Below the pieces are notes generated by a model. The model was not told the origin of the DNA. It was given only the letters and a program-made list of their open reading frames with translations, and made no database searches. This document shows, piece after piece, positions 21,181 through 27,627 of a stretch of DNA of 27,627 nt. How positions within the stretch are numbered: the stretch's first letter is position 1; each line of letters opens with the position of its first letter. This DNA is from Verrucomicrobiota bacterium (GTDB taxonomy: Bacteria > Verrucomicrobiota > Verrucomicrobiia > Opitutales > Opitutaceae). The position numbers were made by a program, and so were the translations under genes. Location: assembly GCA_023446735.1 (NCBI GenBank), contig JAEXPQ010000221.1, positions 1 to 27,627 of the forward strand, in the 5' to 3' direction.

Positions 21181-24087
21181 ATGCACTTCGATCTCGCCAC
21201 TCGCATCGTCACGCTCGGCGTGGGCGAACTGGCGGGCTTTTCGCTCGGTCCGCGGGAGTCGAAGGGCGGCGCCAGCGGCCTCTGGCGCGCCCAGCTCGGC
21301 CAACACTGGCACAGCGAACTGCGCCAACGCGCCGCCGAGGAACCGGGTGCCCGTTTCGAGGTGCCGATCGGCGGCGACTACCCGTACCGCGGATGGACGT
21401 TTCGCCTCGCCGGCCGCATCGACCAGTACCTGCCCTCGCCCGCCGGCGGCGTGCGTCTTCGCGAACTGAAGACCGTCACCCGGCCGCTGCCGGCCGACGA
21501 ACGCGAACTCCAGGCCGAGTACCCCGGATACTTCGTCCAACTCGCCGCCTATCTCGTGCTCCACGCGCTCGCGCCGGGCGCTGAGGCCGCGCGGGGCGAA
21601 CTCGTCTTCATCGAAGCCGGCTCGGGCCTCGTCCAAACCGTCGCCGCGCCACCGGCCAGCACCGCCATCCTGCACGGCCAGCTCGACGAGATCGTCGCCT
21701 TCGTCGCTGCCCGCGGCCGCGCCGCCGAGCGCCGCCGCGGGCTCCCGCTCCGCCCGGCCTTCGCTTCCTTCCGTCCCGGCCAGGAGCACGTCCAACGCGA
21801 CCTCCGTGCCGCCCTCGGACTGGGCGACTCCTCCGCCTTTCCCCAGTCGGCCTTAGCCAATCCACATTCCGCAACCGCCTCTGTGCTCTGCTTCGAAGCC
21901 CCGACCGGCTTCGGCAAAACCGGCTGCCTGCTCGAGTTCGCCCTCTCCGCGCTCAAGGAGGGCATCTACGACCGCGTCATCTACCTCACGGGCAAATCCA
22001 CGGGACAACTCCAGGTCGTCCGCCAACTGGAATCCATGCTCGCGCCCGAGCCGCGCTCCTCTGGGTCGGCGCACGCGAGCGCGGCAAACGCCGCATCAAT
22101 GCCGGCTTGCGTCCCCGAAACCCAGAACCCGACACCCGAAACCGGTGCGCGCCTGCCGGTCTGGCAGGTCCGCTCGAAGGCCGAACACTGCGTCAACACC
22201 GTCTACCACTGCCTGCCCGACGCGTGTCCTTTCATCCGTGACGCCGCCGAACGTTGGCCCGGCTCCGGTCTGGCGCGCTTCTACCTCCTCGACTCCGAGG
22301 CGCGCGACCTCGAGACGCTCCGCGCCGCCGGTCGGGCCGCCTCGATCTGCCCTTACGAGATCACCCGCGCCGCGCTGCCGTACAACGACGTATGGGTCGG
22401 TGACTACAACTACGTCTTCGCGCCCGCCAACCGCGGCCTCTTCTTCGAGCAGCCCGGTTTCGACCCCGCCGCCACCCTTCTCATCGTCGACGAGGCCCAC
22501 AACCTCCCCGCCCGCGTGGCCGACGCCTATTCGCACACCCTGCGGGCGAGCGACGCCTGGTCGACCTACGATGCGCTCCGCGCCGCGCGCGCGCCCGCGG
22601 CGTTCGTCCTCGCCTGGGACGCCTGGGCCCGCGAACTCGACGACCTGCGCGCCTGCGAGGCGCTCGACGGCGCCGCCGAGATCGGGCTGCGCGCCGCCGC
22701 CCGCCGCCTCGCCGAGCTCGTCCCCGCAACCGCGCTCGATTTCGTCGCCCTCGGGCCCACCGTCTCCGAACTTCTGTGGCAGTTGCCGCAGCTCGACGAG
22801 TTCCTCGATGCCGCCGAACTGCCGAAACTCCTCTGGTGCCCGGCCCGCGGCGAGCTCCGCGTCACCTGCCTCGACGCCGCCAACGCCATCGCCGCCACCC
22901 TCCGTCAGTTTCGCCACGCGATCCTCACCTCCGCCACGCTCAACCCCGTCGACGCCTTCGCCACCGCCTGCGGTCTCGACCGCCCACTCGCCGGGGGAGG
23001 TCGAACCGTCCGCAGTGAGCCGCTCTCCGCCGAACATCCACCGTCCACGGGCCACGGAGCCAGCGTCGACCTCACCGCGACTCTCGGCAAACTCCCGCGC
23101 GCCGCGAAGAAGGCCCTGCGCGGCCTCACCACCGCCTCCGCGCTTCTCCGCGTGGAAGAGGAACTAGCCGCGCCACCGCTCCCCTTTCTTCGCGCCGAGA
23201 CCCCGTGGCGCCGCGGTTCCTATCGAGTCGCGATCGACACCCGCGTCGACACCCGCTGGGAACGCCGCACCCACCATTTCGAGGCCACCGCAGCCACCGT
23301 CGCGCAGCTCTGCGCCGCAGCCGCGCGCCTCGCCACGGCAACCAGACTCGGACTCATCGAGCCCACGCCGGCGGTAGGGTCGCCGCTCGCCGGCGGACCG
23401 CCCACGCGCTGCAGCAACGAACTACCGTCCGTTAGCCGGTCACAGTCCGGCGCCCTTTGTCCACCGACCACCGGCCACCGCGGGCCCTCCCCGGTCGTCG
23501 TCTTTTTCCCCAGCTACGCCTACGCGGAAGCCGTGGCGCAGACCTGCGCCGCCTCGCATCCGACCCTGCGGATCGCGCAACAACCCCGCGGGCTCGACCT
23601 GGCGCAACAGACCGCGTTCATCGAAGCCGCGCTCCAGGACCACGACGCCCTTTTCCTCGTGCTCGGCACCGGCTACACCGAGGGCATCGACCTGCTCGGC
23701 GGCCGCGTTTCGCACGCGATGGTCGTCGGCCCCGCCCTGCCCGAGGTCAACGCCGTACAACGCGCCAAGCTCGCGCAGTGCCGCGCCAAGTCGCGCGACG
23801 CGGCCTTCCGTCTCGTGTATCAGGTTCCCGGAATGCAGAAGGTGAACCAGGCGCTCGGCCGCCTCGTGCGCGCGCCCGGCCACCACGCCACCGTGCTGCT
23901 GCACTGTCGCCGTTTCGCGGAGGCGAGCTACCGCGAGCTGCTCGATCCCGAGCTGCGCGGCGCCCCGCTCCTCGACGACGATCCCCTTCTCGCCGCTTGG
24001 CTCGCCGGTCACGAGATCGTCGACAATGCGGCGGCACCGAAGGCTCCGCCGGCCCCGACCGCGGACAGGCCCGCCTCACCAGACTGA
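21181..24087 (+). CDS. Cas4-like nuclease fused to an XPD/DinG-type Fe-S helicase
   Basis: A 968-residue protein. Residues ~1-185 fit a PD-(D/E)XK nuclease: D81 in GRIDQY, E95 and K97 in LRELKT, and a QxxxY motif (Q120-Y124). Residues ~195-950 form a superfamily 2 helicase: Walker A APTGFGKT (K246), four candidate Fe-S cysteines (C337, C344, C349, C390 in ICPYE), DEAH box 437-440, motif III LTSATL (582-587) and motif VI QALGRLVR (890-897). Such enzymes unwind DNA 5'-3' in repair; the nuclease could trim or hold the end. Four linker-like stretches (~215-234, 289-326, 602-632, 730-772) look like non-coding sequence read in frame and contain heptamer or REP repeats. They keep the frame and lie between motifs. 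The stop overlaps the convergent nuclease gene by 12 bases. Confidence 0.88.
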   Translation: MHFDLATRIVTLGVGELAGFSLGPRESKGGASGLWRAQLGQHWHSELRQRAAEEPGARFEVPIGGDYPYRGWTFRLAGRIDQYLPSPAGGVRLRELKTVTRPLPADERELQAEYPGYFVQLAAYLVLHALAPGAEAARGELVFIEAGSGLVQTVAAPPASTAILHGQLDEIVAFVAARGRAAERRRGLPLRPAFASFRPGQEHVQRDLRAALGLGDSSAFPQSALANPHSATASVLCFEAPTGFGKTGCLLEFALSALKEGIYDRVIYLTGKSTGQLQVVRQLESMLAPEPRSSGSAHASAANAASMPACVPETQNPTPETGARLPVWQVRSKAEHCVNTVYHCLPDACPFIRDAAERWPGSGLARFYLLDSEARDLETLRAAGRAASICPYEITRAALPYNDVWVGDYNYVFAPANRGLFFEQPGFDPAATLLIVDEAHNLPARVADAYSHTLRASDAWSTYDALRAARAPAAFVLAWDAWARELDDLRACEALDGAAEIGLRAAARRLAELVPATALDFVALGPTVSELLWQLPQLDEFLDAAELPKLLWCPARGELRVTCLDAANAIAATLRQFRHAILTSATLNPVDAFATACGLDRPLAGGGRTVRSEPLSAEHPPSTGHGASVDLTATLGKLPRAAKKALRGLTTASALLRVEEELAAPPLPFLRAETPWRRGSYRVAIDTRVDTRWERRTHHFEATAATVAQLCAAAARLATATRLGLIEPTPAVGSPLAGGPPTRCSNELPSVSRSQSGALCPPTTGHRGPSPVVVFFPSYAYAEAVAQTCAASHPTLRIAQQPRGLDLAQQTAFIEAALQDHDALFLVLGTGYTEGIDLLGGRVSHAMVVGPALPEVNAVQRAKLAQCRAKSRDAAFRLVYQVPGMQKVNQALGRLVRAPGHHATVLLHCRRFAEASYRELLDPELRGAPLLDDDPLLAAWLAGHEIVDNAAAPKAPPAPTADRPASPD
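21858..21878 (+). repeat. Heptamers inside helicase insertion 1
   Basis: Three in-phase heptamers (CAATCCA, CATTCCG and CAACCGC) lie in the first linker-like stretch of the helicase, just before the segment leading to Walker A. Confidence 0.45.
22114..22141 (+). repeat. Four CCCNNNA heptamers inside helicase insertion 2
   Basis: Four consecutive 7-base units, the first and last both CCCGAAA, encode the odd segment around PETQNPTPET between motif Ia and the Fe-S cysteines. A GCGGC/GCCGC hairpin lies just upstream (22081-22094). Confidence 0.7.
23035..23062 (+). repeat. NNNCCAC heptamers inside helicase insertion 3
   Basis: CATCCAC, CGTCCAC and GGGCCAC follow each other in phase and are trailed by a weaker fourth unit. 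They lie in the linker after motif III. Confidence 0.55.
23374..23399 (+). repeat. In-frame REP-like element inside helicase insertion 4
   Basis: GTAG (23374-23377) is followed at once by a hairpin: GGTCGCCG (23378-23385) pairs with CGGC (23391-23394) and GACC (23396-23399), with one bulged G (23395) and a 5-base loop. A GTRG head plus a bulged palindrome is the classic form of RAYT-associated REPs. It is read through as part of residues ~732-740. Confidence 0.6.
23459..23479 (+). repeat. GNCCACC heptamers inside helicase insertion 4
   Basis: Three perfect in-phase units (GTCCACC, GACCACC and GGCCACC) lie 60 bases after the in-frame REP-like element, just before the conserved VVVFFPSYAYAE strand of the second helicase domain. 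Confidence 0.65.
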
Positions 24088-25029
24088 ATCCGCGATCCGC
24101 GCCTCGATCGCGGCCTCGGCAGCGTCGGGCAACTCCGGGAACAGATCGAGACCGGTCGCCTGCTCGATGTGGTCGATGCTCGTGAGGTGGCGCGCCAACG
24201 AGCCGTCGGGCGCCGCGTCCTGGGGAAACAGAAACGCCTGCGTACGCACGCGCCCCTCGTGCTCGTCGAGCAGCACCATCCAGCACGACTCGGGCACGGC
24301 CACGCCGCCGCGCAACCGGCGTGGATTCGCCCCAAAGACCGGACCGGCCATCACCCACACCTCCCGGAACCGGGCCGGATAGTTCGTCGCGGCGCGCAAC
24401 TCCAGGTCCTTCCACAGCCCGGCGTTGAGCGCATGCTTCTGCGGAATGATGTTCGACATCAGGAACGTCTCCTCCTGCGCGGCGCGCCCGAGGCGCGTGG
24501 CGATGGCGTAGTTCGGGGCCAGATGGCCGCGGTCGTAACCGCTGCCGGAATAGTCCTGCGGCTGCACCCGCGTGATGGTGCGCGCGTCCGGGGTGAAAGC
24601 GTCGGGCCGCGGCGGCGGTTCGGGGAGGCGCGGCAGGTCCCACACCCGATAGGCCGCCCAGAGCGGGTTGCCGAGCTTTTCGCTGTAGCCGACCACGTAG
24701 CCGGTGTTGGGCAGCACGCGGAACGACACGTCGCCGCGGGCCGGCCGCGCCCCGCCGGCATACACCGCGGCGGACGTCCCGGCCGGAGCCGCCGGCACCG
24801 CCACGAACTGGTCGCCATAGTAGAGCGTCCAGATGTCGGCGACAATCTCGAGCAGCTCCACGCGTTTGTTGCGCTCGAGATAGTTGGAGACCAGCTGCCG
24901 GACCTCGGCCTGTCGCGACGCCGGCTGCGCCACGTACCAGCCGCCCAGGGCGCAGAGCAGCACGAGGTTGCACCAGAAGACGAGCTTCAGTGGGACGAAG
25001 CGCGGGCGCGCGGAGCGGCGGGCGGACAT
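24076..25029 (-). CDS. Membrane-anchored DNA/RNA non-specific endonuclease (NUC1 family)
   Basis: A 317-residue protein with one N-terminal transmembrane or signal-anchor segment (~14-33, LKLVFWCNLVLLCALGGWYV) and a beta-beta-alpha metal nuclease domain from ~100. The DRGHLAP motif gives the catalytic His at 169; the metal-binding Asn is probably N202 in QKHALNAGLW, followed by E210. It would cut DNA or RNA on the outer face of the membrane or in the periplasm, for nutrient scavenging or defence. The anchor and an ~65-residue spacer before the domain are longer than in simple secreted members. It lies 31 bases downstream of the pRiA4b-like gene and converges on the helicase with a 12-base overlap. 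Confidence 0.9.
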   Translation of the reverse strand: MSARRSARPRFVPLKLVFWCNLVLLCALGGWYVAQPASRQAEVRQLVSNYLERNKRVELLEIVADIWTLYYGDQFVAVPAAPAGTSAAVYAGGARPARGDVSFRVLPNTGYVVGYSEKLGNPLWAAYRVWDLPRLPEPPPRPDAFTPDARTITRVQPQDYSGSGYDRGHLAPNYAIATRLGRAAQEETFLMSNIIPQKHALNAGLWKDLELRAATNYPARFREVWVMAGPVFGANPRRLRGGVAVPESCWMVLLDEHEGRVRTQAFLFPQDAAPDGSLARHLTSIDHIEQATGLDLFPELPDAAEAAIEARIADSVW

Positions 25030-25060
25030 CGGAGGGGGCGGAAGGCGCGGAAGCGGCGCG

Positions 25061-25660
25061 CTATTTCGGGAGTTTCGCCAACGCCTTGTTGAGCTTCGGC
25101 AACTCGAGGGCCTGCGGGTCGTAGCCCTCGCCCAGCCACTCGAGCCACTCCTTGGAGAGCGGCTCGTCGGGATGCTTGAGCGAGTAGAGCACCTCCTTGA
25201 AGCCGGCGGGGCCGCCGCAGTCCTCCGGGGGGCCGTTGTGCCGACCGTCCGTTAGCATCGGATACTTCGTGCCGGTCTGCGCCGGCTCCGCCCGCTCGAC
25301 GCGGATCTCGACCTGCCAGCCGTCGCCGAACAGGTACTCGTAGAGGAAGCTTTCCTTCGGCGCGATCTCGAGGTCGGCGAGGGAGAAGTCGCGATCGTCC
25401 TCGACGAGAGTCTCGTTTTCGCGGCGCACCGGGTTGCCGTAGCCGATGTCGTTCACGGTGAAGCGGTGGAGCTGGTAGTCGAACCAGCCGAACGCGACCT
25501 GGATCGCATCGTGGAGCCGCGACAGCCACATCGACTCGCGCACGGCCATCCGGCGCCAGATCCGCGGCTCGACCTCGCGCAGCGCGAGGTGGAGGTGCAG
25601 CACGCGTTCGGGCTGGCGCTTCTTGCGCCGGGCGGCCTTGGCCTCGCTGAAGGAAATCAT
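25061..25660 (-). CDS. Plasmid pRiA4b ORF-3-like protein
   Basis: A 199-residue protein matching the PRiA4_ORF3 family: LREVEPRIWRR (27-37), LSRLHDAIQVAFGW (46-59), FLYEYLFGDGWQVEI and PPEDCGGPAGF. The molecular function of the family is unknown; members occur on plasmids and in chromosomes, sometimes next to nucleic-acid enzymes. ATG 25660 is chosen because it opens into a lysine-rich start (MISFSEAKAARRKKRQ); the frame stays open upstream to 25939, but that part has no family similarity that I can see. A cytoplasmic location is expected. The nuclease gene follows after 31 bases. Confidence 0.85.
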   Translation of the reverse strand: MISFSEAKAARRKKRQPERVLHLHLALREVEPRIWRRMAVRESMWLSRLHDAIQVAFGWFDYQLHRFTVNDIGYGNPVRRENETLVEDDRDFSLADLEIAPKESFLYEYLFGDGWQVEIRVERAEPAQTGTKYPMLTDGRHNGPPEDCGGPAGFKEVLYSLKHPDEPLSKEWLEWLGEGYDPQALELPKLNKALAKLPK

Positions 25661-25931
25661 GTCCGGATTGAGAGCAGCGCCCACGGCGCACGCAAGCACC
25701 GGAAACCGGCGGTGCTCGCACCCGCGAAGATCGGCCGCCGGCTCCGCCCAGCGGCCTGTTTTCTTGATCGCGGCCCAAGCGCGCACCAGGACCGGGAACG
25801 CCGCAGGAGCGGGAGACCAAGAGTCGCAGCACGGCACCGTCGGAGCCCGCGACTGTGGCGCGGGATTCATTCCGCGGATTCCCCGACGCGCGGACCTGGT
25901 CCCGCCCCGAGAATCGCAGTTTCCTGTTCCA

Positions 25932-25972
25932 GAAAACACGGAGGCCGCCGCGCCCTAGGGGCGCTGGCGGCC
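25932..25972 (-). terminator. Probable terminator downstream of kamA
   Basis: GGCCGCCGCGCCC (25943-25955) pairs with 25959-25972 to give a 13-bp stem with a single bulged base (25965) and a 3-base loop. On the minus strand it is followed after about six bases by TTTT. It is the strongest hairpin in the spacer, although the T-run is short and offset and the position is ~120 bases after the kamA stop. Confidence 0.45.
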
Positions 25973-26019
25973 CGTGCAAACCCTAAACACAAACAAACTG
26001 CGAGAACTACAACCGTGTT

Positions 26020-26049
26020 ATCGGCGCATCGCCGATTCGCTTGAGCGAA
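26020..26049. repeat. Two adjacent perfect hairpins
   Basis: ATCGGCG (26020-26026) pairs with CGCCGAT (26030-26036), and TTCGCT (26036-26041) pairs with AGCGAA (26044-26049); the two stems share base 26036. A-rich sequence follows on plus (T-rich before them on minus). They could be an early kamA 3' structure; no function is shown. Confidence 0.45.
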
Positions 26050-26094
26050 AAACGAAAAAAGTTTTCCATTTCTCCGGACCCGATTCGCGGCGGC

Positions 26095-27294
26095 TCAACT
26101 CGCGCAACCACAGCGCTTTCCGAGCACGGAGGGCGTGGTCGTCTCCGGAGCCGGCACCGGCCGGCTGCGCAACGGGTAGGTGTAGCGATCCCCCTCGTAA
26201 TTGCGGAAAACGACCTCGTCGTCGGTGATCTGCTCGAGGTACTCGGGATTGATCGGCACCTTGCCGCCGCCGTTGGGCGCATCGATCACGTACTGCGGCA
26301 CCGCGTAGCCGGTGGTGTGGCCGCGCAACGCGCGGACGATCTCGAGCCCCTTGCGCACGTCGACGCGGAAATGCGCGCTGCCCGTGATCAGGTCGCACTG
26401 ATAAAGGTAGTACGGCCGCACCCGCATGCGCAGGAGCCGGTGGACGAGGGCTTTCATCACCTCGGCGTCGTCGTTCACCCCGCGCAGCAGCACCGACTGG
26501 TTGCCCAGCGGCACGCCGGCGAAGCTCAAGCGCTCGCAGGCCGCGCGCAGGTCCTCGGTGCATTCCTTCGGGTGATTGACGTGGATGCTCATCCAGACCG
26601 GGCCGTGCTTCTTGAGCACCTCGCACAGCTCCGGGGTGATGCGTTGCGGCAGAAAAACAGGGATACGCGAGCCGATGCGGATGAACTCCACGTGCTTGAT
26701 CGCGCGCAGCCGGCCGAGGATGTGGTCGAGCTTGCGGTCGGAGAGCAGCAGCGGATCGCCGCCGCTGAGCAGAACATCGCGCACCTCGGGGTGCTCCTCG
26801 ATGTAGCGCAGGCCGCGCTCGTACTCCGGGTGGAAGTTGTAGTCCTGGGCGTTGCTCACCAGCCGGCTGCGCGTGCAGTACCGGCAATAGGACGCGCACC
26901 GATCCGTGATCAGGAACAACACGCGGTCGGGATAGCGATGCACGAGACCGGGCACCGGCATCGTGTGCTCCTCGCCCACCGGATCGAGCAGCTCCTCGGC
27001 AGCCACGACGGACTCGCCCGAGCGCGGGATGAGCTGCTTGCGGACCGGGCAGTCGGGATCGTTGCGATCGATCAGATTGAAGAAGTACGGCGTGATCGCC
27101 AACGCGAGCTTGTGCGCCGCGTGCTCGCAGCCGGCGCGTTCGTCCGGCGTGAGCTCCATCAGACGCTCCAGATCGGCCGGCGTCGTCACCCGGTTCTTCA
27201 GCTGCCAGGTCCAATCGTTCCATTGCTCGGCCGGGACATGGCTCCAGAGACCTTGGCCGCTGTGCCAGTCGTCGCGTTTGTCGGTGTAAGGCAT
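26095..27294 (-). CDS. kamA: Lysine 2,3-aminomutase (radical SAM, PLP)
   Basis: A 399-residue enzyme converting L-lysine to L-beta-lysine with S-adenosylmethionine, a [4Fe-4S] cluster and PLP. The cluster motif is CASYCRYC (C133, C137, C140) and the PLP lysine is K345 in APNGGGKVP. D301 (QCDLITG) and D338 (VIDAPNG) sit 44 and 7 residues before it, the same spacing as the lysine-binding Asp residues of the clostridial enzyme, which supports lysine rather than another substrate. The length exceeds that of the EF-P-modifying EpmB type. The tail ends GKRCGCAS, which might bind metal. ATG 27294 is preferred; the open frame upstream to 27459 overlaps the promoter. Beta-lysine feeds lysine breakdown or, with an acetyltransferase not seen here, the osmolyte N-acetyl-beta-lysine. 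It diverges from carA. Confidence 0.93.
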   Translation of the reverse strand: MPYTDKRDDWHSGQGLWSHVPAEQWNDWTWQLKNRVTTPADLERLMELTPDERAGCEHAAHKLALAITPYFFNLIDRNDPDCPVRKQLIPRSGESVVAAEELLDPVGEEHTMPVPGLVHRYPDRVLFLITDRCASYCRYCTRSRLVSNAQDYNFHPEYERGLRYIEEHPEVRDVLLSGGDPLLLSDRKLDHILGRLRAIKHVEFIRIGSRIPVFLPQRITPELCEVLKKHGPVWMSIHVNHPKECTEDLRAACERLSFAGVPLGNQSVLLRGVNDDAEVMKALVHRLLRMRVRPYYLYQCDLITGSAHFRVDVRKGLEIVRALRGHTTGYAVPQYVIDAPNGGGKVPINPEYLEQITDDEVVFRNYEGDRYTYPLRSRPVPAPETTTPSVLGKRCGCAS

Positions 27295-27307
27295 CGAAGT
27301 GGCGCGG

Positions 27308-27335
27308 ACGTTAGGGTCGCGCTTACCGCTGTCAA
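27308..27335 (-). promoter_or_regulatory. Probable sigma-70-type promoter of kamA
   Basis: On the minus strand a consensus TTGACA (27335-27330) is followed after 16 bases by TAACGT (27313-27308), which keeps the key T, A and final T of a -10 box. It ends 13 bases before the ATG, so the leader would be very short and without a Shine-Dalgarno sequence. Confidence 0.5.
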
Positions 27336-27428
27336 ACGGCGCCTCGGGCACGCCTTTCCAGCGCGCGGGACAACTCCGTCCAGAAAACCCTTGGCAGCAC
27401 CCGGGAAACTCCTTTGCGTGCACCCCCG

Positions 27429-27627
27429 ATGTCCACTCGGCCCACCGGAATTCTCGCACTCGAAGATGGCAGCGTCTACCGCGGCCTGGCCTTCGGCGCT
27501 CGCGCCACCATCGCCGGCGAAGCGGTGTTCAACACCAGCATGACCGGCTACCAGGAGATCCTCACCGATCCCTCGTACTTCGGCCAGATCGTCACGATGA
27601 CCGCGCCGCAGATCGGCAACTACGGCA
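27429..27627 (+). CDS. carA: Carbamoyl-phosphate synthase small subunit (3' end outside window)
   Basis: ATG 27429 starts a frame of 66 complete codons that runs off the window. It begins MSTRPTGILALEDGSVYRG and contains FNTSMTGYQEILTDPSYFGQ and IVTMTAPQIGNYG, the highly conserved N-terminal domain of CarA. With CarB the protein makes carbamoyl phosphate from glutamine, bicarbonate and ATP for pyrimidine and arginine synthesis; this subunit releases ammonia from glutamine in its C-terminal domain, which is not in the window. It is divergent from kamA over 134 bases. No Shine-Dalgarno sequence is seen. Confidence 0.95.
   Translation, partial: MSTRPTGILALEDGSVYRGLAFGARATIAGEAVFNTSMTGYQEILTDPSYFGQIVTMTAPQIGNYG

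Larger units (their letters stand above)
25661..26094. other. Spacer between kamA and the pRiA4b-like gene
   Basis: These 434 bases hold no convincing gene. The right half is clearly more AT-rich than the rest of the window (25975-26075) and contains the hairpins listed separately. No tRNA or other RNA gene is recognisable. Control signals for the pRiA4b-like gene are expected in 25661-25935 but none is clear. Confidence 0.5.

Noticed and set aside
20831..21469. An open frame encoding Pro-rich sequence and a Glu-Tyr-Glu-Asn repeat
   Set aside because: The repeats are a by-product of the hexamer array and the frame runs into the helicase start; no start signal or family similarity.
23424..25255. 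A shared 12-base word ACCGTCCGTTAG at 23424 and 25244
   Set aside because: Matches of this length are expected by chance in 27 kb of GC-rich DNA and the flanks do not extend the match.
25661..26094. tRNA or other structural RNA gene in the AT-richer spacer
   Set aside because: Hairpins are present but no cloverleaf, TTCGA-type arm or other known RNA signature could be found.
26095..27294. EF-P lysine-modifying EpmB instead of KamA
   Set aside because: The protein is longer than EpmB and keeps both Asp residues at the spacing used for free lysine in the clostridial enzyme.

Overview
The window is very GC-rich, densely coding DNA. Its gene content suggests a member of the Verrucomicrobiota, most likely Opitutaceae: a secreted GH9 enzyme with an 'STDL..W...FFR' tail, an exported GH2 beta-galactosidase, a parallel beta-helix/PDZ protein, a recO that I can only place by general fold, and very few Shine-Dalgarno sequences. 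The taxonomic call is inference from gene style; no rRNA or other marker gene is present.

Layout. (1) 1-6415, plus strand: an exported polysaccharide-use block, made of the 3' part of a beta-helix/PDZ protein, a GH9 glucanase and a GH2 beta-galactosidase. (2) 6691-17781: the centrepiece, two divergent operons built from the same enzyme families. The minus-strand arm (13676 to 6691) encodes a transglutaminase/DUF2126 protein, a fused ATP-grasp/alpha-E protein and a transglutaminase-like protein. The plus-strand arm (13851 to 17781) encodes a free-standing circularly permuted ATP-grasp, a free-standing alpha-E protein and a third transglutaminase. Iyer, Aravind and co-workers predicted these families to form a widespread peptide-synthesis or peptide-tagging system with an Anbu (NTN-hydrolase) peptidase; no Anbu gene lies in the window. 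(3) 17869-20818, minus strand: a PAS hybrid histidine kinase with its own promoter, then recO and a DUF502 membrane protein as a pair. (4) 21181-24087, plus strand: a Cas4-like nuclease fused to an XPD/DinG-type Fe-S helicase. (5) 24076-27294, minus strand: a membrane-anchored DRGH nuclease, a pRiA4b ORF-3-like protein and lysine 2,3-aminomutase. (6) The first 66 codons of carA (plus strand) at the right edge.

The most unusual signal is not a gene. Several spacers are built from degenerate short units with strict 7-nt (once 6-nt) periodicity. In both gene spacers of the plus-strand ATP-grasp operon, GATTNNN-type heptamers follow the upstream stop codon and NNNAATC-type heptamers precede the next start codon, so the two ends can pair. 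The same kind of heptamer occurs in frame inside four linker-like insertions of the helicase gene. REP-like palindromes with a GTAG or GTGG head accompany them, including an inverted pair (16661-16728) with a compensatory base-pair change and one inside the helicase reading frame. Together they look like an invading or expanding short-repeat system comparable to the heptanucleotide STRR repeats of cyanobacteria and to RAYT-mobilised REPs.
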